Notes: generated by a model from the letters alone, not told the origin. A stretch of DNA of 42,402 nucleotides from an uncultured Arthrobacter sp. (GCF_902805515.1 NZ_CADCTE010000090.1:1-42402); one strand, 5' to 3'; shown: positions 24,037-32,922, counted from the stretch's first letter. Made by a program: numbers and translations.

Positions 24037-24432
24037 TTAGCCGTTCTGGAAGTCGTCAATCAACCACCGGACCGCACCTGATCCGAGCCCCTCGCTCTGG
24101 TAATCACCCGTCTGGTAGGCCTCCATCACCCTTAGCCAAACCGCCCATCGGACCCAGTCGACGACGTCTTTCGACTCGGCATATGTGATCCACAGGCGAT
24201 CTTCAGTGCTGCCTGGGAGCCAAACGCGAGCCCCATAACGAAGGCGGGGACTACCTTCAATGTTTTCGAACTGCGCGATCAGGAAACCGTGAACCACCTC
24301 GGCTGTGATCAGTCTTAGCCCAGTGGAGTTGGGTTCAAATCCAAATACTTCGCGTGTTGCTTTGAGGTAGTCCTCGGCCCGAGGCCCAATCGGCGAGATA
24401 GTCATTGACGCATTGTCGCCTGAAATCGGCAT
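24037..24432 (-). CDS. Hypothetical cytoplasmic protein
   Basis: A 131-aa soluble protein with an alpha/beta outline: EDYLKATREVFGFEPNSTGL, a pair of beta strands (GLRLITAEVVHGFLIAQFEN and LRYGARVWLPGS), the Trp-rich VVDWVRWAVWLRVMEAYQTG helix and a short tail. I do not recognise a family. Codon usage is normal for the window, so the gene is probably genuine. An alternative start at 24405 would remove nine residues. Confidence 0.6.
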   Translation of the reverse strand: MPISGDNASMTISPIGPRAEDYLKATREVFGFEPNSTGLRLITAEVVHGFLIAQFENIEGSPRLRYGARVWLPGSTEDRLWITYAESKDVVDWVRWAVWLRVMEAYQTGDYQSEGLGSGAVRWLIDDFQNG

Positions 24433-24516
24433 TCACTCGTGGACGGGCACCGATACGGGGTGGCCGCGGGGGTGAAGTGCGCCTTTTCCGAGGATGCCCC
24501 CGAATCTGCGCCGGGG

Positions 24517-26433
24517 CTAGCTGTGGCAGTGGCCGCCCGAAGCCGGTGCGTTCGGTGGGACATCAAGGACAGGACTGCGGTCGAAGAAACCTTCCGGCCG
24601 AAGCCTGAAGCCAACGGTGTCCACCGGCATGATCGGCCAGTCCTCCATGCGGGGAAAATGTGTAAGACCGAAGGTGTGCCACACCACGAGGTCCTGCCCG
24701 TCGATGTCGCGGTCCTGGGCCACATAGGCCGGCAGTCCGGCTCCGCCGACGTGCTGGTTGACGAAGTCGCCGGTGGGGTAGCGCTCATCCTCAGCGAACC
24801 GGGTCACCCAGAGGTCCTTGGTGGCGAAGGCCGCACGCCGGGCAATTGAAGAATCGGGGTCGGCAAGAAGGGTGGGCTGCCCCTGCGCATGCAGCTTGTA
24901 GGCGACGGGTTCCCCTAACCGGTTGCGGGACTCGGGGTTGGAGATCACCCAGGTACGGCCGTTTCGGGAGTCTGCCTCACGTACGCTCTCTGACTCTCTC
25001 GTAAGGGCAGTCCGCTTCCGCGAGAATGCGTTGCCGCGCGGATTGTCGTGCCCAAGGGGTTGCCGGACAACGTCTTCTTCCTCAACCCGGTTGGTGAAGC
25101 CGTCGACCGCCATATCGAGACGGGCGCTGAAGAGGTGCTGATGGAACGGGGCCCCCAGGCCGGGCGCGAGCTGGGACATGTTCGCCGATGCACTCTCGGA
25201 GTACGCGCTGGTGAAAACGACGCCGGTCGCTTTCGCCTCGAACTCGATGGTGCCGTCCAGATAGAGGTACCAGTAGAACCCGTAGTCGTAGTTGCCCACG
25301 GTGGTGAAAAAGGAAATGACGAGACGTCGGTTGCGGCGGGTGTAGTTGATCCCGGACCAGAGGTCGCTGTGCTTGGCGAGAATGCCCCAGTCCTCCTCGT
25401 GCATGCAGATCGCGTTTCGGATTTCACGCGGGTTTCCGAAGGCATCGCTGATCACCGGACTGAGGTAGGTGATGTCGCCCAGGCAGTCGCAGCCAAGTTC
25501 GAGCGAATTAGCGTACTGACCCACGAGGTACTCGCCGGTGTCAAAGTAGTTCTGCCACGACCGGACGGGCGACGGGTCGCCATACGGAACCACCATCTCC
25601 GCGATGGAGGCCCGCTTGATAATGGGCCGATCCCGGCCTTTGTCATTGAACGAGAGGTTATGCAGGACCACCCCCTCCCGGACATCAAAGCCGACGTCGA
25701 CGCTCCAGTTCTCCCACTCGACGTGGTTGCCGTTCGTTACGGCGAAGCTCGGCCCCTCGGGCTGGGTGATACTGATCGGTTTCTGGCTGGTGCGCAGCGG
25801 CCCCGTCAGCTCGGGGTCCGTGTAATTTCCGTGCTCCTGCGGCACGGGCATAGGCCCGAGATCCAGAATCTGGGTGACCTCTCTGCTGACGACGTCGACG
25901 TAGGCAACCAGCCCGTCAATCGGGTGCGCCCACGCGCTGTCCGTTTCGTGCTCCTGGACGAACGCGAGCCCGCGGAGAATCCGGCGGCCCTTTTCCTCTG
26001 CGTATTCGAACACCCCCGCGGAAAGCGGTGCGACCCTGACGTTGGAGACGTCGAGATTTCTGTTGGCGAGGGCGGCCAGCCATCGGTCATCGGTGGACAG
26101 CAGCTCCTCCACTACAGCGAACTCCTCCTCGAGTACGGGGAGTTCACCGGTGGCCGAGGTGTCGAGCTCCACCGTGGAAAGCACCCGTCCGGTGGTTGTG
26201 GAGACGACCACATCCAGCGGAGCCGAGCCGGAGATGTCGTGAAGAAAGACTCGGAAGCGGCGGCCGTCGTCGCCTGCAGCAGATGCGCGGCCCGGATCAA
26301 CGAGTCCGAGGTACGCAATTCTCCTGGTTGACCCGAGGAGCTCGTGGTCCCGAAGGATCTTCTGCACGTCGACGATTTCTTCGGCTGTGGCCAGGGTGTA
26401 AGAATTGGCGGTCGCTGTGGGGGAGGTAGTCAT
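24517..26433 (-). CDS. Copper amine oxidase (phenylethylamine oxidase type)
   Basis: A 638-aa topaquinone copper amine oxidase, colinear with the Arthrobacter globiformis enzyme as I recall it. D298 (NYFDTGEY) is the catalytic base. Y382 in NYDYGF is the Tyr converted to topaquinone. H431 and H433 (FHQHLF) with H592 (THFPR) bind copper, and C317 and C343 can form the structural disulfide. It oxidises a primary amine to the aldehyde, giving H2O2 and NH3. Without a signal peptide it is cytoplasmic. It diverges from a TetR gene and sits in a module with an aldehyde dehydrogenase and an APC permease. Likely substrates are phenylethylamine or tyramine; histamine oxidases of the genus are longer. 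Confidence 0.93.
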   Translation of the reverse strand: MTTSPTATANSYTLATAEEIVDVQKILRDHELLGSTRRIAYLGLVDPGRASAAGDDGRRFRVFLHDISGSAPLDVVVSTTTGRVLSTVELDTSATGELPVLEEEFAVVEELLSTDDRWLAALANRNLDVSNVRVAPLSAGVFEYAEEKGRRILRGLAFVQEHETDSAWAHPIDGLVAYVDVVSREVTQILDLGPMPVPQEHGNYTDPELTGPLRTSQKPISITQPEGPSFAVTNGNHVEWENWSVDVGFDVREGVVLHNLSFNDKGRDRPIIKRASIAEMVVPYGDPSPVRSWQNYFDTGEYLVGQYANSLELGCDCLGDITYLSPVISDAFGNPREIRNAICMHEEDWGILAKHSDLWSGINYTRRNRRLVISFFTTVGNYDYGFYWYLYLDGTIEFEAKATGVVFTSAYSESASANMSQLAPGLGAPFHQHLFSARLDMAVDGFTNRVEEEDVVRQPLGHDNPRGNAFSRKRTALTRESESVREADSRNGRTWVISNPESRNRLGEPVAYKLHAQGQPTLLADPDSSIARRAAFATKDLWVTRFAEDERYPTGDFVNQHVGGAGLPAYVAQDRDIDGQDLVVWHTFGLTHFPRMEDWPIMPVDTVGFRLRPEGFFDRSPVLDVPPNAPASGGHCHS

Positions 26434-26455
26434 GGCATCCTCAGTCGGGGAGTTT

Positions 26456-26471
26456 TTCTATCTCCGTAGAA
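26456..26471. promoter_or_regulatory. Inverted repeat between amine oxidase and TetR genes
   Basis: TTCTA (26456-26460) and TAGAA (26467-26471) flank a 6-base spacer in the 89-base divergent gap. TAGAAT at 26467 could be the -10 of the TetR gene. The site would fit a TetR dimer, but its arms differ from those of the aldehyde dehydrogenase operator. Confidence 0.4.
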
Positions 26472-26522
26472 TATGCGCGCTGTAGTGTGGATCACAAGGG
26501 TTCAGAGCAGGGAGAAAAACAA

Positions 26523-27107
26523 GTGCCGAAGATCGTCGACCATGACCAGCGTCGGTTGGAGCTCGTGGACGCCACCTGGCGGATCATCGCCCGGCGGGGG
26601 ATGGAGGGTGCGACCATGCGCGACATTGCGGTTGAGGCCGGCTTTTCCAATGGGGCTTTGAAGCCCTACTTTCCCACTAAAGACGACCTGCTCACCTTCG
26701 CCTTTCGCCACGTCTTCAACCGCACCAACCAACGGATTGCCTTGTCCACCTTCAATCGGACAGGCACAACCGCCATTCGGGCCCTCGGTTTGGAGGTGCT
26801 GCCCGTTGATGAGGAGAAGGTCAGCGAAGCCCGCATCGTCATTCCGTTCTGGCAGAAGGCCATCACCGATTCGCACAAGATGGCCATCCACCGGGAGTCA
26901 ATGGCGCAATGGCGCCTCGCACTGATGCGCCACCTCGGGGAGGCGCGGCAGGCGGGGGTTGTCACGACCGGTGTTCCGGATGACGTGATCCGGGAACAGC
27001 TCATGAATTTGTTCCTGGGCGCACAGATCACCGCCGCCCTAACGGGACCGGAGGAGAACCTTCCGTCCTATATCCACCAGCTGGATGGCTTCCTGACGAA
27101 CCTGTGA
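26523..27107 (+). CDS. TetR-family regulator of the amine-degradation module
   Basis: A 194-aa TetR protein. The DNA-binding domain runs from PKIVDHDQRRLELVDATWRI to the recognition region TMRDIAVEAGFSNGALKPYF and PTKDDLLTFAF. The ligand domain is all-helical (AIRALGLEVLPVDEEKVSEA, and a C-terminal helix VIREQLMNLFLGAQIT) and is of the BetI-like C-terminal type. GTG 26523 is the start because AGGGAG (26509-26514) is at the right distance; an upstream GTG at 26487 lacks one. It is divergent from the amine oxidase and followed by the aldehyde dehydrogenase, so it probably represses both in the absence of amine or aldehyde. Confidence 0.88.
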   Translation: MPKIVDHDQRRLELVDATWRIIARRGMEGATMRDIAVEAGFSNGALKPYFPTKDDLLTFAFRHVFNRTNQRIALSTFNRTGTTAIRALGLEVLPVDEEKVSEARIVIPFWQKAITDSHKMAIHRESMAQWRLALMRHLGEARQAGVVTTGVPDDVIREQLMNLFLGAQITAALTGPEENLPSYIHQLDGFLTNL

Positions 27108-27124
27108 CGTCTTAAATTCGACCG

Positions 27125-27153
27125 TTGTGGAAAATCCAGACCGGGTCTACTCT
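27125..27153 (+). promoter_or_regulatory. Promoter of the aldehyde dehydrogenase gene
   Basis: TTGTGG (27125-27130) and TACTCT (27148-27153) are 17 bases apart, an ideal spacing for the main sigma factor. The start would fall near 27160, at the edge of the operator. Confidence 0.55.
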
Positions 27154-27160
27154 GTAGCAA

Positions 27161-27178
27161 ATGTGTCCTACGACACAT
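27161..27178. promoter_or_regulatory. 18-bp operator on the transcription start of the aldehyde dehydrogenase
   Basis: ATGTGTC (27161-27167) and GACACAT (27172-27178) are perfect 7-bp arms around CTAC. The position just downstream of the -10 element is that of a classical TetR roadblock operator. The TetR protein encoded directly upstream is the obvious candidate to bind it. Confidence 0.6.
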
Positions 27179-27199
27179 CCGTCTACGAAGTGGAGCACC

Positions 27200-28609
27200 A
27201 TGAAAACCTACGACGCGCTTCTCGCCTCGATCACTCGGGAATCGGGCCCGACCCGCACCATTCTGGATCCGGCAACGGGTGAGGCCGTCGGCGAGGCACC
27301 CGTCCACACCGTCGAAAATCTTGAAGCCGCGATCTCCGCGGCGGAAGCGGCCCAGCCCGCATGGGCAGCGCTCGGACACGAAGCGCGCAGTGAGGCTCTG
27401 CTGAAGGCTGCCGATGCCATCGACCGCGCCGCCGAGGAACTGGCCAACCTTCTCTCCCGCGAGCAGGGCAAGCCCCTCAACGGGCCCAACGCCCGTTTCG
27501 AGGTCGGCGCGTGCTCGGCATGGCTGCGCGCAGCCGCGACCACAGAACTGGAGCCCCAGACCGTAGCCGACGACGGCGAGACCTTCGCCCAGATCCACTA
27601 CCGCCCCATCGGCGTGATCGGGGCAATCGGACCCTGGAACTGGCCGATGATGATCACCATCTGGCAGATTGCTCCAGCGCTCCGGATGGGAAACGCCGTC
27701 GTCGTCAAACCGTCGGAGTACACGCCCCTGAGTGTCCTTGCACTGGCGCACGTGATCAATCAGGAGCTGCCGGCCGGCCTCCTGACGGTAGTTTCAGGCG
27801 ATCGCGAGGTGGGCGCGCGGATGACCGAGCACCCGGCAATCGGGAAGATCATGTTTACCGGATCTACTGCGACGGGCAAGGCAATCATCAGGTCCTCGGC
27901 CGACAGCATCAAGCGCCTAACGCTCGAACTGGGTGGGAATGACGCCGGCATCGTCCTGCCGGATGCCGACCCTAAGGCGATCGCGGAAGGACTTTTCTGG
28001 GGCGCCTTCATCAATACCGGCCAGACCTGTGCCGCGTTGAAGCGCCTCTATGTGCACGAGGACATCTATGACGACGTCTGTGAGGCGCTGACCGCCATCG
28101 CTGAGGTGATGCCAATGGGCGTCGGGCTTGACGAAACGAGCGTCCTCGGCCCGCTGCAGAACAGGGCCCAGTTCGACATTGTGACCCGCCTGGTGGACTC
28201 CGCGAAGGACTCCGGAGCGCGCGTGCTTATTGGCGGTAACCCGAATCCAGACCAGCCAGGGTACTTCTACCCGACGACTCTGGTTGCCGACATTGACAAC
28301 GAGAACCCACTGGTGGCCGAGGAGCAGTTCGGCCCGGTCCTGCCGATCATTCGCTATAGCACCGTCGACGAGGCCATCATCAAGGCGAACGCCCTGGAGG
28401 TAGGCCTGGGCGCATCAGTGTGGTCCTCCGACGTGTCGGCCGCACGCGAGGTGGCTGCGCGAATCGAGGCCGGCACTGTGTGGATCAACAAGCACGGCGC
28501 AGTCGACCCCCGCGTCCCGTTCGGCGGCATCAAGCAGTCCGGCTACGGTCTGGAGTTCGGCGTTGAGGGCCTGAAGGCCGTGGCGGTTCCGCAGGTAATC
28601 AACGGATAA
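27200..28609 (+). CDS. NAD(P)-dependent aldehyde dehydrogenase
   Basis: A 469-aa aldehyde dehydrogenase. N147 lies in GPWNWPM, K170 in VVKPSEYTP, E243 (general base) in TLELGGNDAG and the nucleophile C277 in NTGQTCAALKR. FGGIKQSGYG is near the C-terminus. It oxidises an aldehyde to the acid; the context says the aldehyde released by the amine oxidase (for example phenylacetaldehyde). The substrate specificity cannot be read from the motifs. ATG 27200 with TGGAG six bases before it is the start, inside the transcript that begins at the operator. It is followed by a hairpin and then by the permease gene. Confidence 0.9.
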   Translation: MKTYDALLASITRESGPTRTILDPATGEAVGEAPVHTVENLEAAISAAEAAQPAWAALGHEARSEALLKAADAIDRAAEELANLLSREQGKPLNGPNARFEVGACSAWLRAAATTELEPQTVADDGETFAQIHYRPIGVIGAIGPWNWPMMITIWQIAPALRMGNAVVVKPSEYTPLSVLALAHVINQELPAGLLTVVSGDREVGARMTEHPAIGKIMFTGSTATGKAIIRSSADSIKRLTLELGGNDAGIVLPDADPKAIAEGLFWGAFINTGQTCAALKRLYVHEDIYDDVCEALTAIAEVMPMGVGLDETSVLGPLQNRAQFDIVTRLVDSAKDSGARVLIGGNPNPDQPGYFYPTTLVADIDNENPLVAEEQFGPVLPIIRYSTVDEAIIKANALEVGLGASVWSSDVSAAREVAARIEAGTVWINKHGAVDPRVPFGGIKQSGYGLEFGVEGLKAVAVPQVING

Positions 28610-28657
28610 GAGCTTCACAAGCAAGCAAGCACGGAAGCGACGCGGAGCGGATCCGCA

Positions 28658-28676
28658 GCGCACCATCTCGGTGCGT
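28658..28676 (+). terminator. Hairpin after the aldehyde dehydrogenase
   Basis: CGCACC (28659-28664) and GGTGCG (28670-28675) form a 6-bp stem extended by a G-T pair, followed by a T/G-rich stretch (TTGTGTGTCC). A GCGGATCCGC palindrome is 2 bases upstream. It may separate the permease from the dehydrogenase transcript. Confidence 0.45.
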
Positions 28677-28859
28677 TGTGTGTCCGTCCCGGGCTCTCCA
28701 TCGGCGGAGCGCGGGCTGGTTGAGGTGACGGCGACCGAAGTCCGTCCTTCATGCTCCCACCAGGCAATTCATTGGCCGATATCCATCAGCACACCAACTA
28801 TCCGAGGATTGTTGCGCCTTTCACAACGTCGTCGGGAAGGCTCATCGAGGAGACAGTTC

Positions 28860-30395
28860 ATGGACAGAACCGAAACGATCGCCTCCGGTGGATCGAGCTC
28901 TACCAATGAATCAAGGACGACGCTGCGACGGGGGCGGCTTGGCGTCATCGGCGTTGTCTTCTTCGTCGTAGCCGCTGCGGCGCCTCTCGTCGGAATGACC
29001 GGAGCCGTGCCGATCGCCATCGTACTGGGAAACGGCGCGGCCGCCCCAGGCGCCTACCTGGTCGTCGGGCTGACACTTTTACTGTTCAGCGTCGGCTACT
29101 CCGCGATGAGTCAGCGCGTTACCAATGCCGGTGCCTTCTTCGCCTACATCGGCCGAGGCATGGGAACTCACCTCGGTCTCGGCTCCGCATTCGTGTCGTT
29201 GATCGCCTACGTCGCCATTCAGCTCGCTATCTTCGGCTTCTTCGGCGGCTTGATGGCCGGGCAGATCGGTGCCCTTGGCCTTGACCTGCCGTGGTGGTTT
29301 TGGGCACTGATCGCATGGGCGGTCGTAACCGTCCTGTCGCTGGCAAGCGTCGATGTCGGAGCGAAAGTGCTTGGAGCGTTGATGCTGTTGGAGGTACTCT
29401 CGCTGGCGATCACCGCCGCCGCGATTCTCATCGACGGCGGTCCCGAGGGTTACGACTTCGCGGCTTCCTTCTCGCCGCAGGCCATCCTGGCAGGCGGACT
29501 GGCCGGTTCGGCCGGGATCGCGTTTGCCTTTGCGTTTGCCTCCTTTATCGGATTCGAAGCCACGGCCATCTATGGCGAGGAATCGAAAGACCCGAAGCGA
29601 ATCGTCCCGCGGGCCACCTACCTGGCGGTTGTGCTGATAACGGCTCTGTTTGCTGTCACTGCTTTCGCCCTCGTGACGGGCATGGGAGCGTCCAGGGCGG
29701 TCGAGGCCACGGTGACTTACTCGACGGTGGACGAAGTTCCGCTTGCCGATCCCGCCGCGGTCCTTTTCACCCTTGCCTCCGAATACGTTGGCGGATGGAT
29801 GGCCACGCTCATGAGCATTCTTGTGCTCTCGAGCCTGTTTGCCGGACTTCTGGCATTCCAGAATGCAGCCAGCCGTTACGTCTTTGCTCTTGGGCGTGGC
29901 GGAGTACTTCCCAGCGGGCTGGCAAGGGTCAATGCCAAGGGCGCTCCCCAGAGTGCTTCACTTGCGACATCTGCCGTCACGGGCGCGGTCATCCTGCTCT
30001 TCACGCTCTTCCAGCTGGAGCCGATTTTGAACATGTTCTACTGGTTCAGTGGCCTGGCAGTGGTGGCGATTGTGCTGATCGAGGCGCTGGTCTGTCTCGC
30101 CGTTATCGCCTACTTCCGCAAGAACAAGGGCGAGGAACGCATTTTCACTACAGTAATCGCGCCGGTCGTGGCATTTCTCGGGCTCCTGATCGGTGAATAC
30201 CTCCTCATGTCGCGCTTTGGCTTGTTGGCCGGCACAACCGCAGAGGGCGTGGATCCCTCGGTTCAGCCGTGGGGACTAAGCCCGCTGGGCTGGGTCCTGA
30301 TCGCACTACCCTTCGTCGTCCTACTTGCCGGCTATCTCTTCTCACGCATTGCCGGACCCGAGAATGAAGAGTTCGTCCGTGACGAGTTGTCCTGA
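28860..30395 (+). CDS. APC-family amino acid/amine permease
   Basis: A 511-aa permease of the amino acid-polyamine-organocation superfamily with about 12 membrane helices. The first helix includes the substrate-site motif AAAAPLVGMTGAVP. Other hallmarks are VTNAGAFFAYIGRGMG (loop after helix 2), FASFIGFEATAIYGEESKDPKRIVPRA (helix 6 and the E-E-S-K/D-P segment) and FAGLLAFQNAASRYVFALGRGGVLP in helix 8. It imports an amino acid or amine; the location next to the amine oxidase suggests the amine. GAGGAG at 28847-28852 supports ATG 28860. The preceding 250 bases hold no other gene. Confidence 0.9.
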   Translation: MDRTETIASGGSSSTNESRTTLRRGRLGVIGVVFFVVAAAAPLVGMTGAVPIAIVLGNGAAAPGAYLVVGLTLLLFSVGYSAMSQRVTNAGAFFAYIGRGMGTHLGLGSAFVSLIAYVAIQLAIFGFFGGLMAGQIGALGLDLPWWFWALIAWAVVTVLSLASVDVGAKVLGALMLLEVLSLAITAAAILIDGGPEGYDFAASFSPQAILAGGLAGSAGIAFAFAFASFIGFEATAIYGEESKDPKRIVPRATYLAVVLITALFAVTAFALVTGMGASRAVEATVTYSTVDEVPLADPAAVLFTLASEYVGGWMATLMSILVLSSLFAGLLAFQNAASRYVFALGRGGVLPSGLARVNAKGAPQSASLATSAVTGAVILLFTLFQLEPILNMFYWFSGLAVVAIVLIEALVCLAVIAYFRKNKGEERIFTTVIAPVVAFLGLLIGEYLLMSRFGLLAGTTAEGVDPSVQPWGLSPLGWVLIALPFVVLLAGYLFSRIAGPENEEFVRDELS

Positions 30396-30457
30396 GCGGC
30401 CGCGGCGGTGCTGGGGGAGGGCGTGCCCTTAAGGTCGGGCGCGAGCGCGAAAGCGGA

Positions 30458-30949
30458 TCAGCGCGTGATAGTGAGTGGCTCGCGCGGCTCCGCACAGGAT
30501 GCCCGTTCCAGGCCCACAGTGCCCCGTGCTCGATTGTTCCTGCCGGTGTCGTCGCACCAGTCAACCTTGTACGGGGTCGCGGTGACGACCGCTTCTCCGA
30601 CCGCCATCTGGGCCGGGACACGGAAGGTGTAGGTGAACGCGCCGGCATCGGTCATTGGAGCTGTCACGTTGATGACTTCAACACCTCGTTCATCGGTGAC
30701 GACGACCTGAATCTGGGCAGTCTCGCCGTACCGGGGATTGCAGTCGGCCTCCGGCGCCGCGACGGTGACCATCTCTCCCGGCGTCGCGTCGGTTGGAGTG
30801 ACCGAGTAGTCAGGCGGGAAGCAGGGCGGGTCGGCGGATGGGTAGGAGGAGCATCCCCCTGCGGCGGTGATCAATGCAGCCCCGACCACGAAGGCAAGGG
30901 CGATCCGCCCCTCGGTCCTGCTGCTGGACCACCCGAACCGAATCCTCAT
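30458..30949 (-). CDS. Predicted lipoprotein with Ig-like domain, function unknown
   Basis: A 163-aa exported protein. The signal peptide has a basic head (RIRFGWSSSRTEGR), a hydrophobic core (IALAFVVGAALITAA) and lipobox AGGC with Cys 33. The mature part looks like a single all-beta domain: YSVTPTDATPGEMVTVAAPE, IQVVVTDERGVEVINVTAPM, GAFTYTFRVPAQMAVGEAVV and a C-terminal stretch with Cys residues (WCDDTGRN, RASCAEP). ATG 30949 follows a GGGGGG run, although ATG 30958 is only three codons earlier. It diverges from another lipoprotein gene at 31097. No function is known. Confidence 0.75.
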   Translation of the reverse strand: MRIRFGWSSSRTEGRIALAFVVGAALITAAGGCSSYPSADPPCFPPDYSVTPTDATPGEMVTVAAPEADCNPRYGETAQIQVVVTDERGVEVINVTAPMTDAGAFTYTFRVPAQMAVGEAVVTATPYKVDWCDDTGRNNRARGTVGLERASCAEPREPLTITR

Positions 30950-31096
30950 GCCCCCCATTGTGGTGCCGATTGGGCCAAGTTCCCCCGGTAACCGGAATTC
31001 GTTCCCGTACCGTTGCGCTTCCTGCAGGCCCGGCGGACGCTCCAGTTGGGTTATGGTTCTTGAACTGCCCATGGGGGGTGGGGAGCCGGGAGAACC

Positions 31097-31693
31097 ATGC
31101 AATCGCGAATTCCGTTGAGCTGTGCCGTTGCTGCCACCATGTTCCTTGTGGGATGTGGTGTTGCTGCCGACCCGCCCGCGCGGTCCGCCTCTCCTAGGCC
31201 CATCGCGCCCGTGCAAGTATTGCCGGAGTCTGGGCAGCCTGGGGGCGATCGGTCCGATAGGACGATGGCGGGGGAGGCACCCCGGTTCATCGCTCAGGAG
31301 GATATGGCTGCGAACAGACTCAGGGCCGTTGAGGAATTTCCCGAAGAGCTGCCGGACGGTTTCTCATGGCCGACCGAGTCAGTTGGCACCGTCTCCCAAG
31401 ATGAGGACGTTGTAATCGAAGAGGGAGTTGAGGAAGGCGCCGTCGCCGATTACTGGCTCTGTGCCTGGATGGCGGAATACCTTGGCGCGATCGATTCCGG
31501 TGATTCGGTGCGCGAGGATGTTGCCATGGCCGAGATCGAAAAGTACACGTCCCTGCCGATAATAAAGGCCGTGCATCAGAACCCGGAAGTGTTTGAGGCA
31601 TCGGTGGTAGAGACGGCCCGCCGCGGCGAGACGGCGAATCTGCGAGAGTTCTTCAAGTCGTGCCGGGTGCAGAAGAATGCAGGAACTCGCTAG
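31097..31693 (+). CDS. Predicted lipoprotein, function unknown
   Basis: A 198-aa lipoprotein with signal MQSRIPLSCAVAATMFLVGC (lipobox LVGC, Cys 20). A proline-rich linker precedes a soluble helical domain with EDMAANRLRAVEEFPEELPD, FSWPTESVGTV, DYWLCAWMAEYLGAIDSGDS and a C-terminal helix (VVETARRGETANLREFFKSC). The Cys in YWLCAW and FKSC may pair. GGGAG nearby supports the start. It is divergent from the Ig-like lipoprotein. No family is recognised. Confidence 0.75.
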   Translation: MQSRIPLSCAVAATMFLVGCGVAADPPARSASPRPIAPVQVLPESGQPGGDRSDRTMAGEAPRFIAQEDMAANRLRAVEEFPEELPDGFSWPTESVGTVSQDEDVVIEEGVEEGAVADYWLCAWMAEYLGAIDSGDSVREDVAMAEIEKYTSLPIIKAVHQNPEVFEASVVETARRGETANLREFFKSCRVQKNAGTR

Positions 31694-31754
31694 TTCTGTC
31701 GCCGAGGAGAGGGCCAGTCACCTAGGTGAGAAAGCCTCCGGCGGATTCCCCCAT

Positions 31755-31782
31755 CGAACATTATCAGTCTTGACAATGTTCG
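31755..31782. promoter_or_regulatory. 28-bp near-perfect palindrome overlapping the promoter
   Basis: CGAACATT (31755-31762) and AATGTTCG (31775-31782) are perfect arms. Inside them TCA (31764-31766) pairs with TGA (31771-31773), so 11 of 12 positions per arm are symmetric around GTCT. The right arm overlaps TTGACA. This is a strong dimeric repressor site, of a size usual for TetR or GntR proteins. No regulator is encoded next to it. Confidence 0.6.
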
Positions 31783-31797
31783 CATCCGCGATAACGT
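31770..31797 (+). promoter_or_regulatory. Promoter giving a leaderless transcript
   Basis: A perfect -35 TTGACA (31770-31775) and TAACGT (31792-31797), 16 bases apart, predict a transcription start at about 31804. This is the ATG of the small ORF, which makes the mRNA leaderless. Confidence 0.5.
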
Positions 31798-31803
31798 GAA
31801 TAT

Positions 31804-31947
31804 ATGGCCAGTTTGATCCTTCACGAAGGGCACCTGCGGGACCGCCTTTCAACCAGCGCCGCACATCCACTCGCAACTGTGGAGCCCGTCATGGACGCTT
31901 TGCATCGACTGCGGCCACTTGAGACGGGAACAGGGTCCGAAGAGTGA
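31804..31947 (+). CDS. 47-aa small ORF coupled to the alpha/beta hydrolase
   Basis: ATG 31804 opens a 47-codon frame beginning MASLILHEGHLRDRLSTSAA and ending PLETGTGSEE. Its TGA (31945-31947) shares a base with the ATG of the hydrolase (TGATG), so ribosomes could pass from one to the other. It starts where transcription is predicted to begin. No domain is recognised. It could be a leader peptide or a small protein that works with the hydrolase. Confidence 0.5.
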   Translation: MASLILHEGHLRDRLSTSAAHPLATVEPVMDALHRLRPLETGTGSEE

Positions 31948-32837
31948 TGGTCCTGTCGAAAAGACAGAGGTGCGGCTCCGCGGCCCGAACCGTTGCCCTC
32001 CCGCTGCTCCGTCCGAAGCGGGGCGCCTCCCCGGTGCAGCCCACCCGCTCGTCGCCGAAAGCCCTGTCCGCCACCGTCGCCGGCCCCGACGGTGCGCCGA
32101 CGTGCATTCTCCTGCACGGAGCCGGCACGACGAGCTGGATGTGGCGGGGGTTGGTCGATCGACTAGAGGGAGCTGTCCGCCTGGTCATGGTCGACCTACC
32201 CGGTCATGGCCACAACGCCTCTCGGCCATGGGTATCCATCGACGATACGGTCCTGGCACTAACCCAGATCATCGACGAGACGACGGTTGACGGTACCGCA
32301 CACGTCGTGGGGCTGTCGCTGGGCGGTTACCTCGCCCTCGAGATCACAGCCGCGCACCCGGAAAGGGTGCAGAGTTCCTTGGTCAGTGGCGTCAACGTAC
32401 TCCCTTTTCCACGCCCCAGGCTGATGCGAGCCACCGGTCATCTGGTGGCCCCCTTCGTACGCAGCGGGGTGATGCTGCGCGCCAATGCGCGGTCGCTGGC
32501 CATCCCTCCTGAGGACTACCAGGGCTACGTCGCCGCCGCCCGGTCCATGGCCAAGGGCACATTCACCGCGATCGGCGAGGAACTCATGAACTATCGGCTT
32601 CCGGCCACCTCAGGCTCCCGTCCCACACGGGTCCTCGCTACCGCCGGGGCGAACGAGCACCCCCTCATCCTTGAGTCACTCGCGAAAATTGCGGCCGCTT
32701 TCCCCAACGCTCAATCACGAATTGCGCCCGCGGTCGGACACGCGTGGAACGGCCAAAACCCGGACCTTTTCGCTCAGACCGTATTGGCACACGTCACCGC
32801 CCAACCGCTGCCAATGGAACTTGCAGTAGCGCACTGA
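31947..32837 (+). CDS. Alpha/beta-fold hydrolase
   Basis: A 296-aa alpha/beta hydrolase. It has the oxyanion motif CILLHGAGTTSWMW, DLPGHGHNA, the nucleophile elbow VVGLSLGGYLAL (Ser) and a C-terminal His in VGHAWNGQNPDLF. The lid region between about 160 and 210 is helical. It resembles small esterase/haloperoxidase-like enzymes, often linked to TetR repressors. The first 40 residues are basic and not part of the fold, and a longer GTG start at 31944 adds one residue. The start is coupled to the small ORF upstream. The substrate is unknown. Confidence 0.83.
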   Translation: MVLSKRQRCGSAARTVALPLLRPKRGASPVQPTRSSPKALSATVAGPDGAPTCILLHGAGTTSWMWRGLVDRLEGAVRLVMVDLPGHGHNASRPWVSIDDTVLALTQIIDETTVDGTAHVVGLSLGGYLALEITAAHPERVQSSLVSGVNVLPFPRPRLMRATGHLVAPFVRSGVMLRANARSLAIPPEDYQGYVAAARSMAKGTFTAIGEELMNYRLPATSGSRPTRVLATAGANEHPLILESLAKIAAAFPNAQSRIAPAVGHAWNGQNPDLFAQTVLAHVTAQPLPMELAVAH

Positions 32838-32922
32838 CCAATCAAGGAAGCTGCACCCGCTGCGCAGCGGCCCCTCCGCTGGGATGAGGGCGCAGCAGCT
32901 CGGTGATCGTGGAGAACGGACT

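Noticed and set aside
25048..26331. Long open frame (427 codons) on the plus strand across the amine oxidase
   Set aside because: It is antisense to a gene with every catalytic residue conserved. Long antisense frames are common in high-GC DNA, and its translation has no recognisable motif.
32857..32870. Perfect palindrome CCGCTGCGCAGCGG as a regulatory site
   Set aside because: It lies between converging stop codons, so a role in transcription end is more likely than an operator; too short a loop for a stable hairpin to claim.
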